Positions 22,038 to 29,807 of a stretch of DNA of 43,333 nucleotides are shown here, piece after piece. Both the position numbers and the translations under genes were made by a program. The stretch's first letter is position 1. Each line of letters opens with the position of its first letter. Source of the stretch: CAYUUR01 sp052034685 (GTDB lineage: Bacteria > Patescibacteriota > Saccharimonadia > Saccharimonadales > CAYUUR01); contig JBPOIH010000016.1 of NCBI GenBank assembly GCA_052034685.1, positions 1-43,333 of the forward strand, given 5' to 3'. The notes below the pieces were generated by a model that was not told the DNA's origin, made no database searches, and worked only from the letters and a program-made list of their open reading frames with translations.

Positions 22038-24326
22038 CTTTTTGAGCTTGTACTGGGTATAGCGCTCGGCGGCAAGCCGAGTTAACTCTTCGTCTTCACC
22101 TTTGTTTACAAACAGCATCGCGTCTGCCATCAGGGGATGCACTTTTGCTAGCTGTTCGTGCATTTGCAAGACGAGCTTACGGTAGCCTGGGTGCCCTTGT
22201 GGTGAGGTGCGGAGCTCATGAAAATGAAAAGCTTCCCGGGCATTGTACGTTATCTTCCAACGCATGCGATGCCCAAGCAACGTGGCGTACTGAGCCTCTA
22301 AACTATGCCCCTCAGCTTGCAGAAGACTGTACAGGGCAAGAGACAAATCAAAGCATTGTTCAAATGCATCACTCAGGCCGGCCTCTTCGATGAGTGCAGG
22401 TATTTCGTATCCGTAGCGTGGCGTCAGTTGTTGCCAGTTTAGATCGTCAACCATACGGTGTCGTTGCAGGTCGCGGAAGATCCCGTAGTCGCACATGATG
22501 TCCCAGCTGTAGTGTGCCTTTTCGAACGCACGGCCAGGTTTGTGGCGGCGGTTGAGACGTTCACCTACTGACGCCTTGAACACAGCGTATTTCTTATCAT
22601 AGCCCCATTCGCTTACTTCCTGTCTGATTTGCTCGAGCGGCAAACTACTATGCTCGTACAAAATATCCGCCACGATGTCTATCTCGTTGCGTGGCCAGTA
22701 GTCTGTCAGCGTGACCGGTTCTGATGGCGCACTATGCTGTTCAGGCAGCTGTTCATGAGCAATTGCTTTAACAGCCTGGTGCGTGTTAGCGCGATAGGCT
22801 ATCAATGCACCGCCGCGATCAGGCCTGTCAGCCCTCTCCAAGAACGTAGGGATGACTTTGCGGGCCTCGTCGAGCAATTGTTGGCCAACAGTACGTGCTT
22901 CTGGTAGCTCATCACTGAGCAGATGCATGATGAGCGACTCGAGCGCCTGCCCAGATGCATAAATACCCACTGTCGCTGTTGTTGCTACGGGCAGGACTGG
23001 TCGAACTGCATCACATGCTTGGGCTCGAACGGCTCCTTTCCAAGCTATATCGCGCTCCTTGGCAGGAACAGATGATTTATTGCCGATGTAGTCAGTTAGT
23101 TTGTGTACCATATAAGAATACAAATCAAATATCTGATCCATAGACTGAGCATACTGTTGAGCAACCTTTGCCGATAGTGAAGTCGGTGTAAAGTAGCGGT
23201 ATTTACCATTGTCATCCTTGCGGTCAAAGTAAATATAGCGGGTTGATTGCTCGAGATATGCTGCCAATCTGCCCCATTCGAGTTTCTTTGTCAGGAGATT
23301 TGATGCGTTTTCAACGACAACATGTTGGCCTACCAGCTGTTGGACAGAATCATCACCGTATGCAGTGATAACTCGCTGCAATAGCTTTTCATCTTTACCT
23401 GCAGATCCAATAAACTCATCCAATATTGTGACGCGCATATCATCAGCTCGGCGACTCAGCCGAGCCATGGCTGCCGCAATCGTCAGTGGCGTTAGGGTAT
23501 CGTTAAATGCGTATACATTCCCACTCGTGTTGGTAACTGCAGTGTCTAGATATGCTTTGCCTTCGTCTGTGATGACGAAGTTACCTTGCTCTGATTTTGC
23601 TAGGTATGCAGGTGTATCCTCTGTTACGGGGCTGTTAACTGCAGGTTGCGATGCGCTTGATGATACAGAAACAGTATGGTCGATTTTGATCGTCTCACCA
23701 GGTTGGCCAAGTAAAGCGGCCACATGGTTCCATATCTCACGAGCAACTGTTTCGGCAGAACCTATAGCATAAACGACTGGCAAAGATCGGTTGTGTGCCT
23801 CCCAGAGGTACCCAGAACGCACTTTCTCTAGAAAATCAGCTTGGAGTGTGTCAAACCTTTCTGCCTGGTACCGTTCTGACATACGCTCTTGAAGCACTTT
23901 CACCGGTGCATCCAGTACGACTGTTAGATCGGGCTCCATGCCATCTATGGCGAAATTAATGATCTGATTAATTGTTTCATAGTCTTTGATGTCGCCGCGC
24001 GCATAATACTGGATTGCCAGGGTTGTAAGATAGCTACGGTCAACTAAGCAGTTAATGCCTTGATTGATGCTACGCTTGATACTCTCGAGCGACTCCGAAC
24101 GGGCTGCGTTATATAACAGTACCTCTGTGCGTGTGTTCATTGGGTAGCGTGGATCTTGTGTGAGGCTCCGGATGGCGCGAGCGGTGAGACTTGTTTGGCT
24201 ATCTGGCTCACGAAAAACACGGACATCTAGTCCCTGCTTACGTAAATGATCAGCCAGGAGATTCAGTTGGGTTGATTTGCCGACTCCTTGGGGCCCTTCG
24301 ATGACAATGTATTTACCCTTAGTCAT
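22032..24326 (-). CDS. Thymidylate kinase fused to a double ThyX-like thymidylate synthase
   Basis: A 764-residue fusion. Residues 1 to about 210 are thymidylate kinase, with P-loop GPQGVGKST (11-19), the DRSY motif (96-99) and the TMK fold throughout. A Ser/Thr-rich linker (about 215-240) leads into two ThyX-like repeats, about 250-500 and 540-764. The first repeat keeps the SxRY half of the flavin/dUMP motif (LEQSTRY, about 358-364) but lacks RHR. The second has RHR (622-624) but not the usual serine. The C-terminus has the expected RxxW and LR segments. It would convert dUMP to dTMP with folate and FAD, then to dTDP. It overlaps dcd by 8 bp, giving a compact dTTP pathway. Confidence 0.9.
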   Translation of the reverse strand: MTKGKYIVIEGPQGVGKSTQLNLLADHLRKQGLDVRVFREPDSQTSLTARAIRSLTQDPRYPMNTRTEVLLYNAARSESLESIKRSINQGINCLVDRSYLTTLAIQYYARGDIKDYETINQIINFAIDGMEPDLTVVLDAPVKVLQERMSERYQAERFDTLQADFLEKVRSGYLWEAHNRSLPVVYAIGSAETVAREIWNHVAALLGQPGETIKIDHTVSVSSSASQPAVNSPVTEDTPAYLAKSEQGNFVITDEGKAYLDTAVTNTSGNVYAFNDTLTPLTIAAAMARLSRRADDMRVTILDEFIGSAGKDEKLLQRVITAYGDDSVQQLVGQHVVVENASNLLTKKLEWGRLAAYLEQSTRYIYFDRKDDNGKYRYFTPTSLSAKVAQQYAQSMDQIFDLYSYMVHKLTDYIGNKSSVPAKERDIAWKGAVRAQACDAVRPVLPVATTATVGIYASGQALESLIMHLLSDELPEARTVGQQLLDEARKVIPTFLERADRPDRGGALIAYRANTHQAVKAIAHEQLPEQHSAPSEPVTLTDYWPRNEIDIVADILYEHSSLPLEQIRQEVSEWGYDKKYAVFKASVGERLNRRHKPGRAFEKAHYSWDIMCDYGIFRDLQRHRMVDDLNWQQLTPRYGYEIPALIEEAGLSDAFEQCFDLSLALYSLLQAEGHSLEAQYATLLGHRMRWKITYNAREAFHFHELRTSPQGHPGYRKLVLQMHEQLAKVHPLMADAMLFVNKGEDEELTRLAAERYTQYKLKKL

Positions 24327-25032
24327 ACGCCAATCCGTCTAGTTTTGTCGGCATGGAACGCTTGTCACGGTATGCTTGAGGTAACATCATATCTGGTGAC
24401 CAAAGTCGTTTTATATCCTCTATGTTTGTGCCCTGCTGGTACTTACCACTGAAGCCACTATCTCTACCAGAACCGTAATTTCCGGCAACTTCGCCAGTTT
24501 CATGGAATACCGCCTGCCCTATTCGTTCGCCTACAGGCAGCACAACCGTTTCGCGGTGGTTAAGGTTATATATCTCAAGCGTTAGGCGGTTGATATAGCC
24601 TGGGTCGATCCATCCAGCGTCAAAGCATACGGCGATACCGTTTCTCCCCCAGCTTGAGCGGCTCTTAAGTTCACAGGCACCTGGCGGATTAATGCCAAAG
24701 AATTCATGCGTATGCGCGAGGATGCGTTCGCCGGGCTTCAATGATATTACAGGATGGTCCGGCGGGATACTCGTTAGCAGCTTAAACCCGTTTAAGGCTG
24801 CCCAATCTTTGTGAGGCATCGCTTTATACGGACCGTCAAAGTACCGTTCAACATCTTCCTTATCAAAGGGATTGTAGATAACGCGCTCGTTAGTACGCTC
24901 AATCCGATAATAATGATAACCAAGCGTTACATCGAGACTGGCTTGTGAGACATGCCGGGGATTAAATGGTTGGCAAATAATGTGCCCCTCATCGAGAGCT
25001 TGTCTGATCTGCGTATTGCTGTATACCCCCAT
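24319..25032 (-). CDS. dcd: dCTP deaminase family protein
   Basis: A 237-residue dCTP deaminase/dUTPase-fold protein, longer than the usual 190 or so residues because of an internal stretch near 50-80. It keeps the family core: ASLDVTLGYHYYRI (31-44), LKPGERILAHTHEF (98-111), ELKSRSSWGRNGI (121-133), AGWIDPGY (139-146) and TLEIYNLN with the catalytic-type Glu153. It should supply dUTP, or dUMP if bifunctional, to the ThyX-TMK fusion encoded next. The start is set by AAAGGAG seven bases before ATG. Its 3' end overlaps tmk-thyX. Confidence 0.93.
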   Translation of the reverse strand: MGVYSNTQIRQALDEGHIICQPFNPRHVSQASLDVTLGYHYYRIERTNERVIYNPFDKEDVERYFDGPYKAMPHKDWAALNGFKLLTSIPPDHPVISLKPGERILAHTHEFFGINPPGACELKSRSSWGRNGIAVCFDAGWIDPGYINRLTLEIYNLNHRETVVLPVGERIGQAVFHETGEVAGNYGSGRDSGFSGKYQQGTNIEDIKRLWSPDMMLPQAYRDKRSMPTKLDGLAYD

Positions 25033-25062
25033 GGAACTCCTTTACCCCTAGTTTCTGCACTC

Positions 25063-25092
25063 ATTGTACGTTTTATCACATATATGCCGCAA
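25063..25092 (-). promoter_or_regulatory. Probable promoter of dcd
   Basis: On the minus strand, TTGCGG (25087-25092), an 18-bp spacer and TACAAT (25063-25068), about 30 bases before the start codon. Confidence 0.5.
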
Positions 25093-25146
25093 TAGAGCGC
25101 GAACGCTTTTTGTTGTATTATTTGCAAGTCAGTGTTTTAGTCAAGT

Positions 25147-25175
25147 AAAAAGCACCACGTAGCGCGGTGCTTTTT
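25147..25175. terminator. Terminator after rplA
   Basis: AAAAAGCACC (25147-25156) and GGTGCTTTTT (25166-25175) form a perfect stem with flanking A and T runs. It ends the rplK-rplA transcript on the minus strand and is symmetric. Confidence 0.85.
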
Positions 25176-25193
25176 ACAGGTTAAATGCTACTA

Positions 25194-26156
25194 CTATGAG
25201 TTAGCAATTTCGCTGACGGCAAGCTTCATGCTCGGACCCATCGCTGTAGTTACATATGCGGCTTTGACATATGAACCTTTAATAGAAGATGGCTTAGCGG
25301 CACGAATACTTGTGGCTACGGCCTGTGCATTCTCTAGGAGCTTTTCAGGGCCAAAACTAACTTTGCCGATTCCCAGGTGTACAATTCCCGTTGTATCGAC
25401 ACGGAACTCAACACGACCGGCCTGTGCATCCTTGACGCCTTTTACTACGTCGGTTGTGACAGTACCACTCTTTGGGTTTGGCATAAGTCCTTTAGGACCG
25501 AGCACACGAGCGTACTTACCAAGCTTACCCATCATCTGTGGTGTGGCAATAAGTACGTCAAAATCGAAGGTGCCTTTATCAAGTAGTTTTGTTACGGCTT
25601 CTTCGCCAGAAATATCTGCGCCGGCTTTTTTAGCTGCTGCAGCATCTTCAGAGTCAGCAAAAACAGCAATCTTCACTGTCTTGCCAGTTCCGGCTGGCAG
25701 TGCCACGATATCACGGATATTTTGATCTGCATGACGTGGGTCTACACCGAGGTTGATGTGGAGTTCTACGGTTGCATCAAACTTGACTGGGCTTGTTTTG
25801 GTAGCCAGTGTCAAAGCTTCTTTGAGCGTGTATTCTTTTTCAGCATCGACAAGCTTAGCAAGTTCACGGTACTTTTTGCTCTTGCGTTCTAGTTGGCTTT
25901 TGGGCGGGTTTTGCTTCTGTTTTGGCTTTGCCTCTGCGTCAGCTTCAGATTTCTCTGCTTTTCGTGCTTCTTTTGCTTCCTTTTCTTCAGCTTCTTTAGC
26001 GGCTTTAGCACTTCGCTTACCGGCTTTAGCGGTAGCTTTTTCTTCAGTAGCTTCTTCTACTGGTTCAGTAGTTTCAACGACGGTTTCCTCGATGGGAGTT
26101 ACTACGGTTTCTTTGATCTCTTCATTTTTAGTGGTTTTCTTCTTGGCTTCTGCCAT
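25194..26156 (-). CDS. rplA: 50S ribosomal protein L1 with long charged N-terminal extension
   Basis: A 320-residue uL1. The normal L1 body (about 230 residues) begins near residue 93 with SKKYRELAKLVD and includes LHINLGVDPRHADQNIRD, the domain II segments and GKVSFGPEKLLENA. Ahead of it are about 90 residues dominated by Lys, Glu, Ala and Thr (EEATEEKATAKAGK and similar), probably disordered. The ATG with GGAG at 26156 supports this long form, and a start at the body is not obvious. L1 sits at the E-site stalk and often represses its own operon; a duplicated RNA motif precedes this gene. Confidence 0.95.
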   Translation of the reverse strand: MAEAKKKTTKNEEIKETVVTPIEETVVETTEPVEEATEEKATAKAGKRSAKAAKEAEEKEAKEARKAEKSEADAEAKPKQKQNPPKSQLERKSKKYRELAKLVDAEKEYTLKEALTLATKTSPVKFDATVELHINLGVDPRHADQNIRDIVALPAGTGKTVKIAVFADSEDAAAAKKAGADISGEEAVTKLLDKGTFDFDVLIATPQMMGKLGKYARVLGPKGLMPNPKSGTVTTDVVKGVKDAQAGRVEFRVDTTGIVHLGIGKVSFGPEKLLENAQAVATSIRAAKPSSIKGSYVKAAYVTTAMGPSMKLAVSEIANS

Positions 26157-26169
26157 AACTATGCTCCTT

Positions 26170-26212
26170 TGTGGTGCGAACCCCGACTACACGTGTGTGG
26201 TCAGGTCCCACA
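26170..26212 (-). promoter_or_regulatory. RNA motif copy 1, before rplA
   Basis: On the minus strand, TGTGG (26208-26212) pairs with CCACA (26170-26174), enclosing an inner helix (CCTGAC/GTCGGG) and a 3' bulge GTTCGCA. It is followed directly by AAGGAG and the rplA start. A second copy with a different inner helix precedes the gene at 26219-26464. Confidence 0.5.
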
Positions 26213-26218
26213 ATCTTA

Positions 26219-26464
26219 TTAATTTATTACTTGTTCCTGAACGTTAATTGCTTGGGCGCTTTCAACCAAGCGTCCTACTGCATCTCGTATCTCTTGTAAC
26301 CGTGCCACCGCCAGTGGGTCACCCCGCTCGGCTCGGTCAGTTATCTCTGCAATGCGTTGTCGATGCGTAGTAAGCGCATGTGTAGCGTTATCTAGCGTTG
26401 ACATAAGATGATAGGTTCCACCATCTTCTCTGTCTACTACTGATTCGTGCGTGATATGTGTCAT
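26219..26464 (-). CDS. Small helical protein inside the rplK-rplA operon
   Basis: An 81-residue protein that I do not recognise. After a variable N-terminus it is almost entirely helical: LDNATHALTTHRQRIAEITDRAERGDPLAVARLQEIRDAVGRL in pieces, probably a helical hairpin. An AAGGA ribosome-binding site follows the second copy of the RNA motif described at 26475-26507. It sits between two ribosomal protein genes on the same strand. The position suggests co-regulation with ribosome synthesis, not a known function. Confidence 0.55.
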   Translation of the reverse strand: MTHITHESVVDREDGGTYHLMSTLDNATHALTTHRQRIAEITDRAERGDPLAVARLQEIRDAVGRLVESAQAINVQEQVIN

Positions 26465-26474
26465 ATACTTCCTT

Positions 26475-26507
26475 TGTGGTGCGAACGGCTGTTGTCAGCC
26501 TGCCACA
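26475..26507 (-). promoter_or_regulatory. RNA motif copy 2, before the gene at 26219-26464
   Basis: On the minus strand, TGTGG (26503-26507) pairs with CCACA (26475-26479), enclosing GGCTG/CAGCC and the same 3' bulge GTTCGCA as the copy before rplA. The sequence from the bulge to the Shine-Dalgarno (about 16 bases) is identical in both copies, while the inner stems differ. Confidence 0.5.
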
Positions 26508-26521
26508 GTTAAAAACGAATG

Positions 26522-26863
26522 TTATTTATCTGGGCTAAGTCTGTCTGATATCCCGTACTCCGCACAAAGTGCGTCCGCCGCGTCATCGTGACCCAGAGCT
26601 CTCTGTTGCCAGATTTCACCAACTTTCCTGTCGAAGTCATCAATATATGTAGGTTCTAGTACGGGAACTTCGTGGTGAGAAATGAAGTAACCGAGACCAG
26701 TGGGGGTTCGAAGGACCTTAACGTCGCGTGTGCCCTCAGGATTGACTAACTCGATTGATGCGGCAAAGACATCTGGCTGTTGCATGTCGATGTCGACAAC
26801 CGTATGAGGGTTTAGCTCAGTTAACTGAATTGTGCTGTCGTAAGGAGATAGACGTCCATCCAT
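26522..26863 (-). CDS. Small protein of unknown function inside the rplK-rplA operon
   Basis: A 113-residue soluble protein of unknown family. The N-terminal two thirds look beta-rich (TVVDIDMQQPDVF, ASIELVNPEG, DVKVLRTPTGLGYFISHH); the C-terminus is helical (DDFDRKVGEIWQQRALGHDDAADALCAEYG). It begins three bases after the rplK stop, so it is probably translated by coupling. No metal site, signal or membrane segment is evident. Confidence 0.6.
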   Translation of the reverse strand: MDGRLSPYDSTIQLTELNPHTVVDIDMQQPDVFAASIELVNPEGTRDVKVLRTPTGLGYFISHHEVPVLEPTYIDDFDRKVGEIWQQRALGHDDAADALCAEYGISDRLSPDK

Positions 26864-26866
26864 ATT

Positions 26867-27298
26867 TTACTCTGCAATCTCCACGCCCATTGAACGCGCA
26901 GTGCCTGCAACCATCTTTTTGACCGCAGCGATGTCGTCGGTGTTCATGTCTTGTGCTTTGACTTCGGCAATTTCGGTCAGTTGCTGGTCGTTTAGTTTTT
27001 GGGGTAGCTTCTCCATGTTTGGCTTGCCGGAGCCTTTTTTGACACCGAGTTTTTCACGGATGAGTTCGTCGGTCGCGGCATTTACGTAGCGGAAGTCCAT
27101 TGTACGGTCGTCGTAGATGGTTATGTGTGCAGTCAGCACACCTTTGAGGTCACGGGTTTGTTCATTGAAAGGATTGATAAAATCCATCATGTTGACACCG
27201 TACTGACCGAGGGTGCTACCAACCGGTGGCGCAGCACTGGCTTTGCCAGCTGGAATGCGCATCTTGAGGTTTGCTTTTACTTGTTTGGCTCCTGCCAT
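26867..27298 (-). CDS. rplK: 50S ribosomal protein L11
   Basis: A 143-residue uL11 of normal length. It has the N-terminal proline-containing loop (PAGKASAAPPVGSTLGQYGVN) and the C-terminal rRNA-binding domain (KMVAGTARSMGVEI). L11 forms the GTPase-associated centre with 23S rRNA. An AAGGAG ribosome-binding site precedes the ATG, and a good promoter lies 60 bases upstream within the end of the preceding small gene. Confidence 0.98.
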   Translation of the reverse strand: MAGAKQVKANLKMRIPAGKASAAPPVGSTLGQYGVNMMDFINPFNEQTRDLKGVLTAHITIYDDRTMDFRYVNAATDELIREKLGVKKGSGKPNMEKLPQKLNDQQLTEIAEVKAQDMNTDDIAAVKKMVAGTARSMGVEIAE

Positions 27299-27360
27299 TA
27301 TGTTCTCCTTGAATTGATTGCTCGTGCGGTGAAGCGTCCGCTAACGTGCGTAACTAAATA

Positions 27361-27389
27361 AGTATACTACACTTCACCCCTGTTGTCTA
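27361..27389 (-). promoter_or_regulatory. Promoter of rplK
   Basis: On the minus strand, TAGACA (27384-27389), a 17-bp spacer and TATACT (27361-27366). It overlaps the stop of the small gene at 27367-27660 and would give a leader of about 55 nt containing a small GCGG/CCGC hairpin. Confidence 0.65.
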
Positions 27390-27660
27390 CTCTTATGCCA
27401 AGGATCTCATCTATCGTTATAAGATCCTCGCGCAATGATTCTACTTGCGCAGAGCTCACGGCACTAACACAGCCCAAAAGCAAGTTAACTTGTTGACGAA
27501 CAAGCGCTCGTTCTTCAGCAGTAGTTCCTGCTTCATCCGCGTGATTGTCATCCCAAACAAGTTCACGATTGATACCTTCGATCGTCTCTAGACCTTGCCG
27601 TAAACTAAAGCAAGCGCCATGCAGTCGTTCGAGTTTGTTTCGAGTCTGTTCTGACCCCAT
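27367..27660 (-). CDS. Small helical protein between nusG and rplK
   Basis: A 97-residue, mostly helical protein without a known family (RNKLERLHGACFSLRQGLETIEGI, then EERALVRQQVNLLLGCVSAVSSAQVESLREDL). It begins three bases after the nusG stop, so it is likely co-translated with nusG, and the rplK promoter lies in its 3' end. It is one of three small unknown genes that interrupt the usual secE-nusG-rplK-rplA order here. Confidence 0.6.
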   Translation of the reverse strand: MGSEQTRNKLERLHGACFSLRQGLETIEGINRELVWDDNHADEAGTTAEERALVRQQVNLLLGCVSAVSSAQVESLREDLITIDEILGIRVDNRGEV

Positions 27661-27663
27661 AGT

Positions 27664-28206
27664 TTACACTCGTTTTACTTGGAGGGAATCGAGCTCGACT
27701 GGTGTTTCACGACCAAACATATTGACCAAGACCTTGAGTTTGCCTTTGGCAGCGTCAATCTCATTGATAGAGCCATCAAAGCCTTTGAAAGGACCGTCGG
27801 TAATGTTGACGACATCGCCAATATTAAAGTCAATCTTGTGTTTTGGTTCATCACGGCCCATACGCTTGAGGATTTTTTCAATTTCGGCGTCAGACACTGG
27901 GGTTGGCTCTACGCCACTACCGACAAATCCGGTCACACTCGGCGTATTTCGTACAATGTACCATGCGTCTTCACTCAGCTTCATCTGCACGAGAACGTAG
28001 CCTTGGAAGATTTTCTTCTCAACGACTTTGCGCTTGCCGTTTTTGACCTCGATCATCTTTTCTTTAGGTACAAGTACCTGAAAGATCTTATCGGCCATAT
28101 CGAGACTGTCAGCACGCTGACGAATACTCTCAGCTACCTTTTCTTCGTAGCCGCTATAGGTATGAATGGCATACCACTGTTTTTGTGAATCGTATCGTTT
28201 GCTCAT
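27664..28206 (-). CDS. nusG: Transcription termination/antitermination protein NusG
   Basis: A 180-residue NusG. The NGN domain starts with QKQWYAIHTYSGYEEKVAESI and includes FQGYVLVQMKLSEDAWYIVRNTPSVTGFVG; the C-terminal KOW domain has GDVVNITDGPFKGFDGSINEID. It binds RNA polymerase and couples transcription to Rho or the ribosome. It overlaps secE by four bases (ATGA). Length is normal. Confidence 0.98.
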   Translation of the reverse strand: MSKRYDSQKQWYAIHTYSGYEEKVAESIRQRADSLDMADKIFQVLVPKEKMIEVKNGKRKVVEKKIFQGYVLVQMKLSEDAWYIVRNTPSVTGFVGSGVEPTPVSDAEIEKILKRMGRDEPKHKIDFNIGDVVNITDGPFKGFDGSINEIDAAKGKLKVLVNMFGRETPVELDSLQVKRV

Positions 28207-28595
28207 GAACCTAGTAGTACCTTTCTAAATAGTTTATCTAAGCCGTAATCGGTTATCGCGATGATGAGTCCAAAGACCAAGGTGAACATAATAACTGCGC
28301 TGGTAAGCCTGACTGACTCTTTGCGAGATGGCCAAGTAACTTGTTTGACCTCAGCCCAGCTCTCACGGAAGTATTTAGGGATAAATCGTCGCCGTTTGTT
28401 TAAGAAACGACCAGCCTTATTGTCAGGCATTGGCAAGTAATACTCTTTACCCGCCGTACGTTTGACCGCGCTTGCTCCACCTTTGGCGCTCACCGTTGCT
28501 TTCTTGAGTCTTCGCGGTTTCTTGTCAGCATTTGCTGAGGTCTGCGCGGCTTTTTCACGCAAGGTTTGTTTCTTACCAATCGGTTGCTTTGCCAC
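28203..28595 (-). CDS. secE: Preprotein translocase subunit SecE with basic N-terminal extension
   Basis: A 130-residue SecE. The family core is the last 60 or so residues: FRESWAEVKQVTWPSRKESVRLTSAV, then one membrane segment (VIMFTLVFGLIIAITDYGLDKLF). The first 65 or so residues are Lys/Ala/Arg-rich and probably disordered (KKPRRLKKATVSAKGGASAVKR). The start is GTG, set by AAGGAG seven bases upstream. It precedes nusG in the usual order, with four-base overlap. Confidence 0.95.
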   Translation of the reverse strand: MAKQPIGKKQTLREKAAQTSANADKKPRRLKKATVSAKGGASAVKRTAGKEYYLPMPDNKAGRFLNKRRRFIPKYFRESWAEVKQVTWPSRKESVRLTSAVIMFTLVFGLIIAITDYGLDKLFRKVLLGS

Positions 28596-28627
28596 CTAAT
28601 GTCTCCTTACCGCATCTGCGATCTAAT

Positions 28628-28652
28628 AAAAAGAACCTACTAATATAGTAGG
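28628..28652 (-). terminator. Intrinsic terminator after the histidine kinase
   Basis: CCTACTA (28636-28642) and TAGTAGG (28646-28652) form a perfect stem. On the minus strand it is followed by TTCTTTTTA. Confidence 0.8.
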
Positions 28653-28696
28653 TCTCGACATGTCAATAGTACCTCACTGAGCTTCTAGGGTCAAGT

Positions 28697-29800
28697 TTAT
28701 TTGAGATTAGGAAAATATACACTAAAAGTCGAGCCTTTATTGAGTTCGCTCTTGAGTTCTAATTCTGCATGCACAAGACGCGCAAGCTTCATAGTCACGT
28801 ACAGGCCAAGACCCGTTCCGCTGCTTTTTCGCGTACGAAAGTCTTCACTGCGAAAGAACTTGTCGTATACACGTTCTTGATCGCCTTTGCTAATACCGAT
28901 CCCTGTATCAGTTATTGCAAAACATATACCGTTATCCTTAGGTTTTGCGGCAATCGTAACTGAGCCTTTTTCGGTGTACTTAATAGCGTTGGTTATGAAG
29001 TTTTGCAGGACTTCGCGTACATAGAGCTGACTAGACTTCAATGCTTCAAGCTTGGGGTCCAGTGTGGCATATAACTTTAAGCCTTTGGCTTCTGCATCGG
29101 GTGTGTAGTTTTTTACGAGTTCAGTGACGAGTTCATGGGCGTTGATAGTTTCAACCTCAACGTTTAGCTTACCGCGTTCGGCACGCGAAAGTGTAGAAAG
29201 GTCATTTATGAGGCCGGATAAGAACGTAATCTGGTTATGCGCCTGGTGCAAAGCATCAATAACCGCAACATTATCGTTGCCAGACTTGTTGACGATAAAT
29301 TCTGCGTTACTGATGTTTCCTTCCGCTATAGCTATCGGTGTACGAAGTTCGTGGCTCACTACGCTAATGAATTCATCGCGTTCTTCCTCAAGTGACTTCT
29401 CACGAGTGATATCACGCATCAGCACCACATAGCCTTGCATGCCTTGCTGCCCGTAGCCGAGCTTTACTGGCGCAATACTTAAATACAAGCTTGCCATACT
29501 GTCGTCACCATATTTAAGGCGGAAATCGCGTGATGAGGTAGAAGTAGTTGCTCCTCTCACAAGTGCCTTGACATCAACTGGCTGGTTATTCTTATCTACA
29601 AGTCGTAAAACAGTGCTGAGAGATTTGTTTTGAATCTCACTGTTAAGGTCGAGGATATTAAGTGCTGCACCATTGTAAAATAGAATCTTTGCTGTTTGGT
29701 CCGTGGCTATAACACCATCACCCATACTATTGATAAGACTTCTGAGACGTTCGTGTTCGAGTTCGGCAGTTGTGTCGTTTGTTTCGCGTGGTTCAGGCAT
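28697..29800 (-). CDS. Soluble PAS-type sensor histidine kinase
   Basis: A 367-residue kinase from the ATG at 29800; a GTG at 29845 is possible but overlaps the neighbouring gene. An N-terminal PAS domain (about 17-130, with NSMGDGVIATDQTAKILFYN) is followed by HisKA with the phospho-acceptor His150 (VSHELRTP) and the HATPase domain with N box, DTGIGIS and GTGLGLY. No membrane segment is present, so it senses a cytoplasmic signal. No response regulator is adjacent. A CATAAT -10 box lies six bases upstream, with no Shine-Dalgarno. Confidence 0.93.
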   Translation of the reverse strand: MPEPRETNDTTAELEHERLRSLINSMGDGVIATDQTAKILFYNGAALNILDLNSEIQNKSLSTVLRLVDKNNQPVDVKALVRGATTSTSSRDFRLKYGDDSMASLYLSIAPVKLGYGQQGMQGYVVLMRDITREKSLEEERDEFISVVSHELRTPIAIAEGNISNAEFIVNKSGNDNVAVIDALHQAHNQITFLSGLINDLSTLSRAERGKLNVEVETINAHELVTELVKNYTPDAEAKGLKLYATLDPKLEALKSSQLYVREVLQNFITNAIKYTEKGSVTIAAKPKDNGICFAITDTGIGISKGDQERVYDKFFRSEDFRTRKSSGTGLGLYVTMKLARLVHAELELKSELNKGSTFSVYFPNLK

Positions 29801-29807
29801 ATGAGTA

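Noticed and set aside
25753..26247. Plus-strand ORF of 164 codons, Ser/Phe/Ala-rich
   Set aside because: It is the complement of the Lys/Glu/Ala-rich L1 extension; low-complexity antisense, no start signals.
27679..28188. Plus-strand ORF of 169 codons opposite nusG
   Set aside because: It lies fully antisense to a clear nusG gene and shows no family signature.
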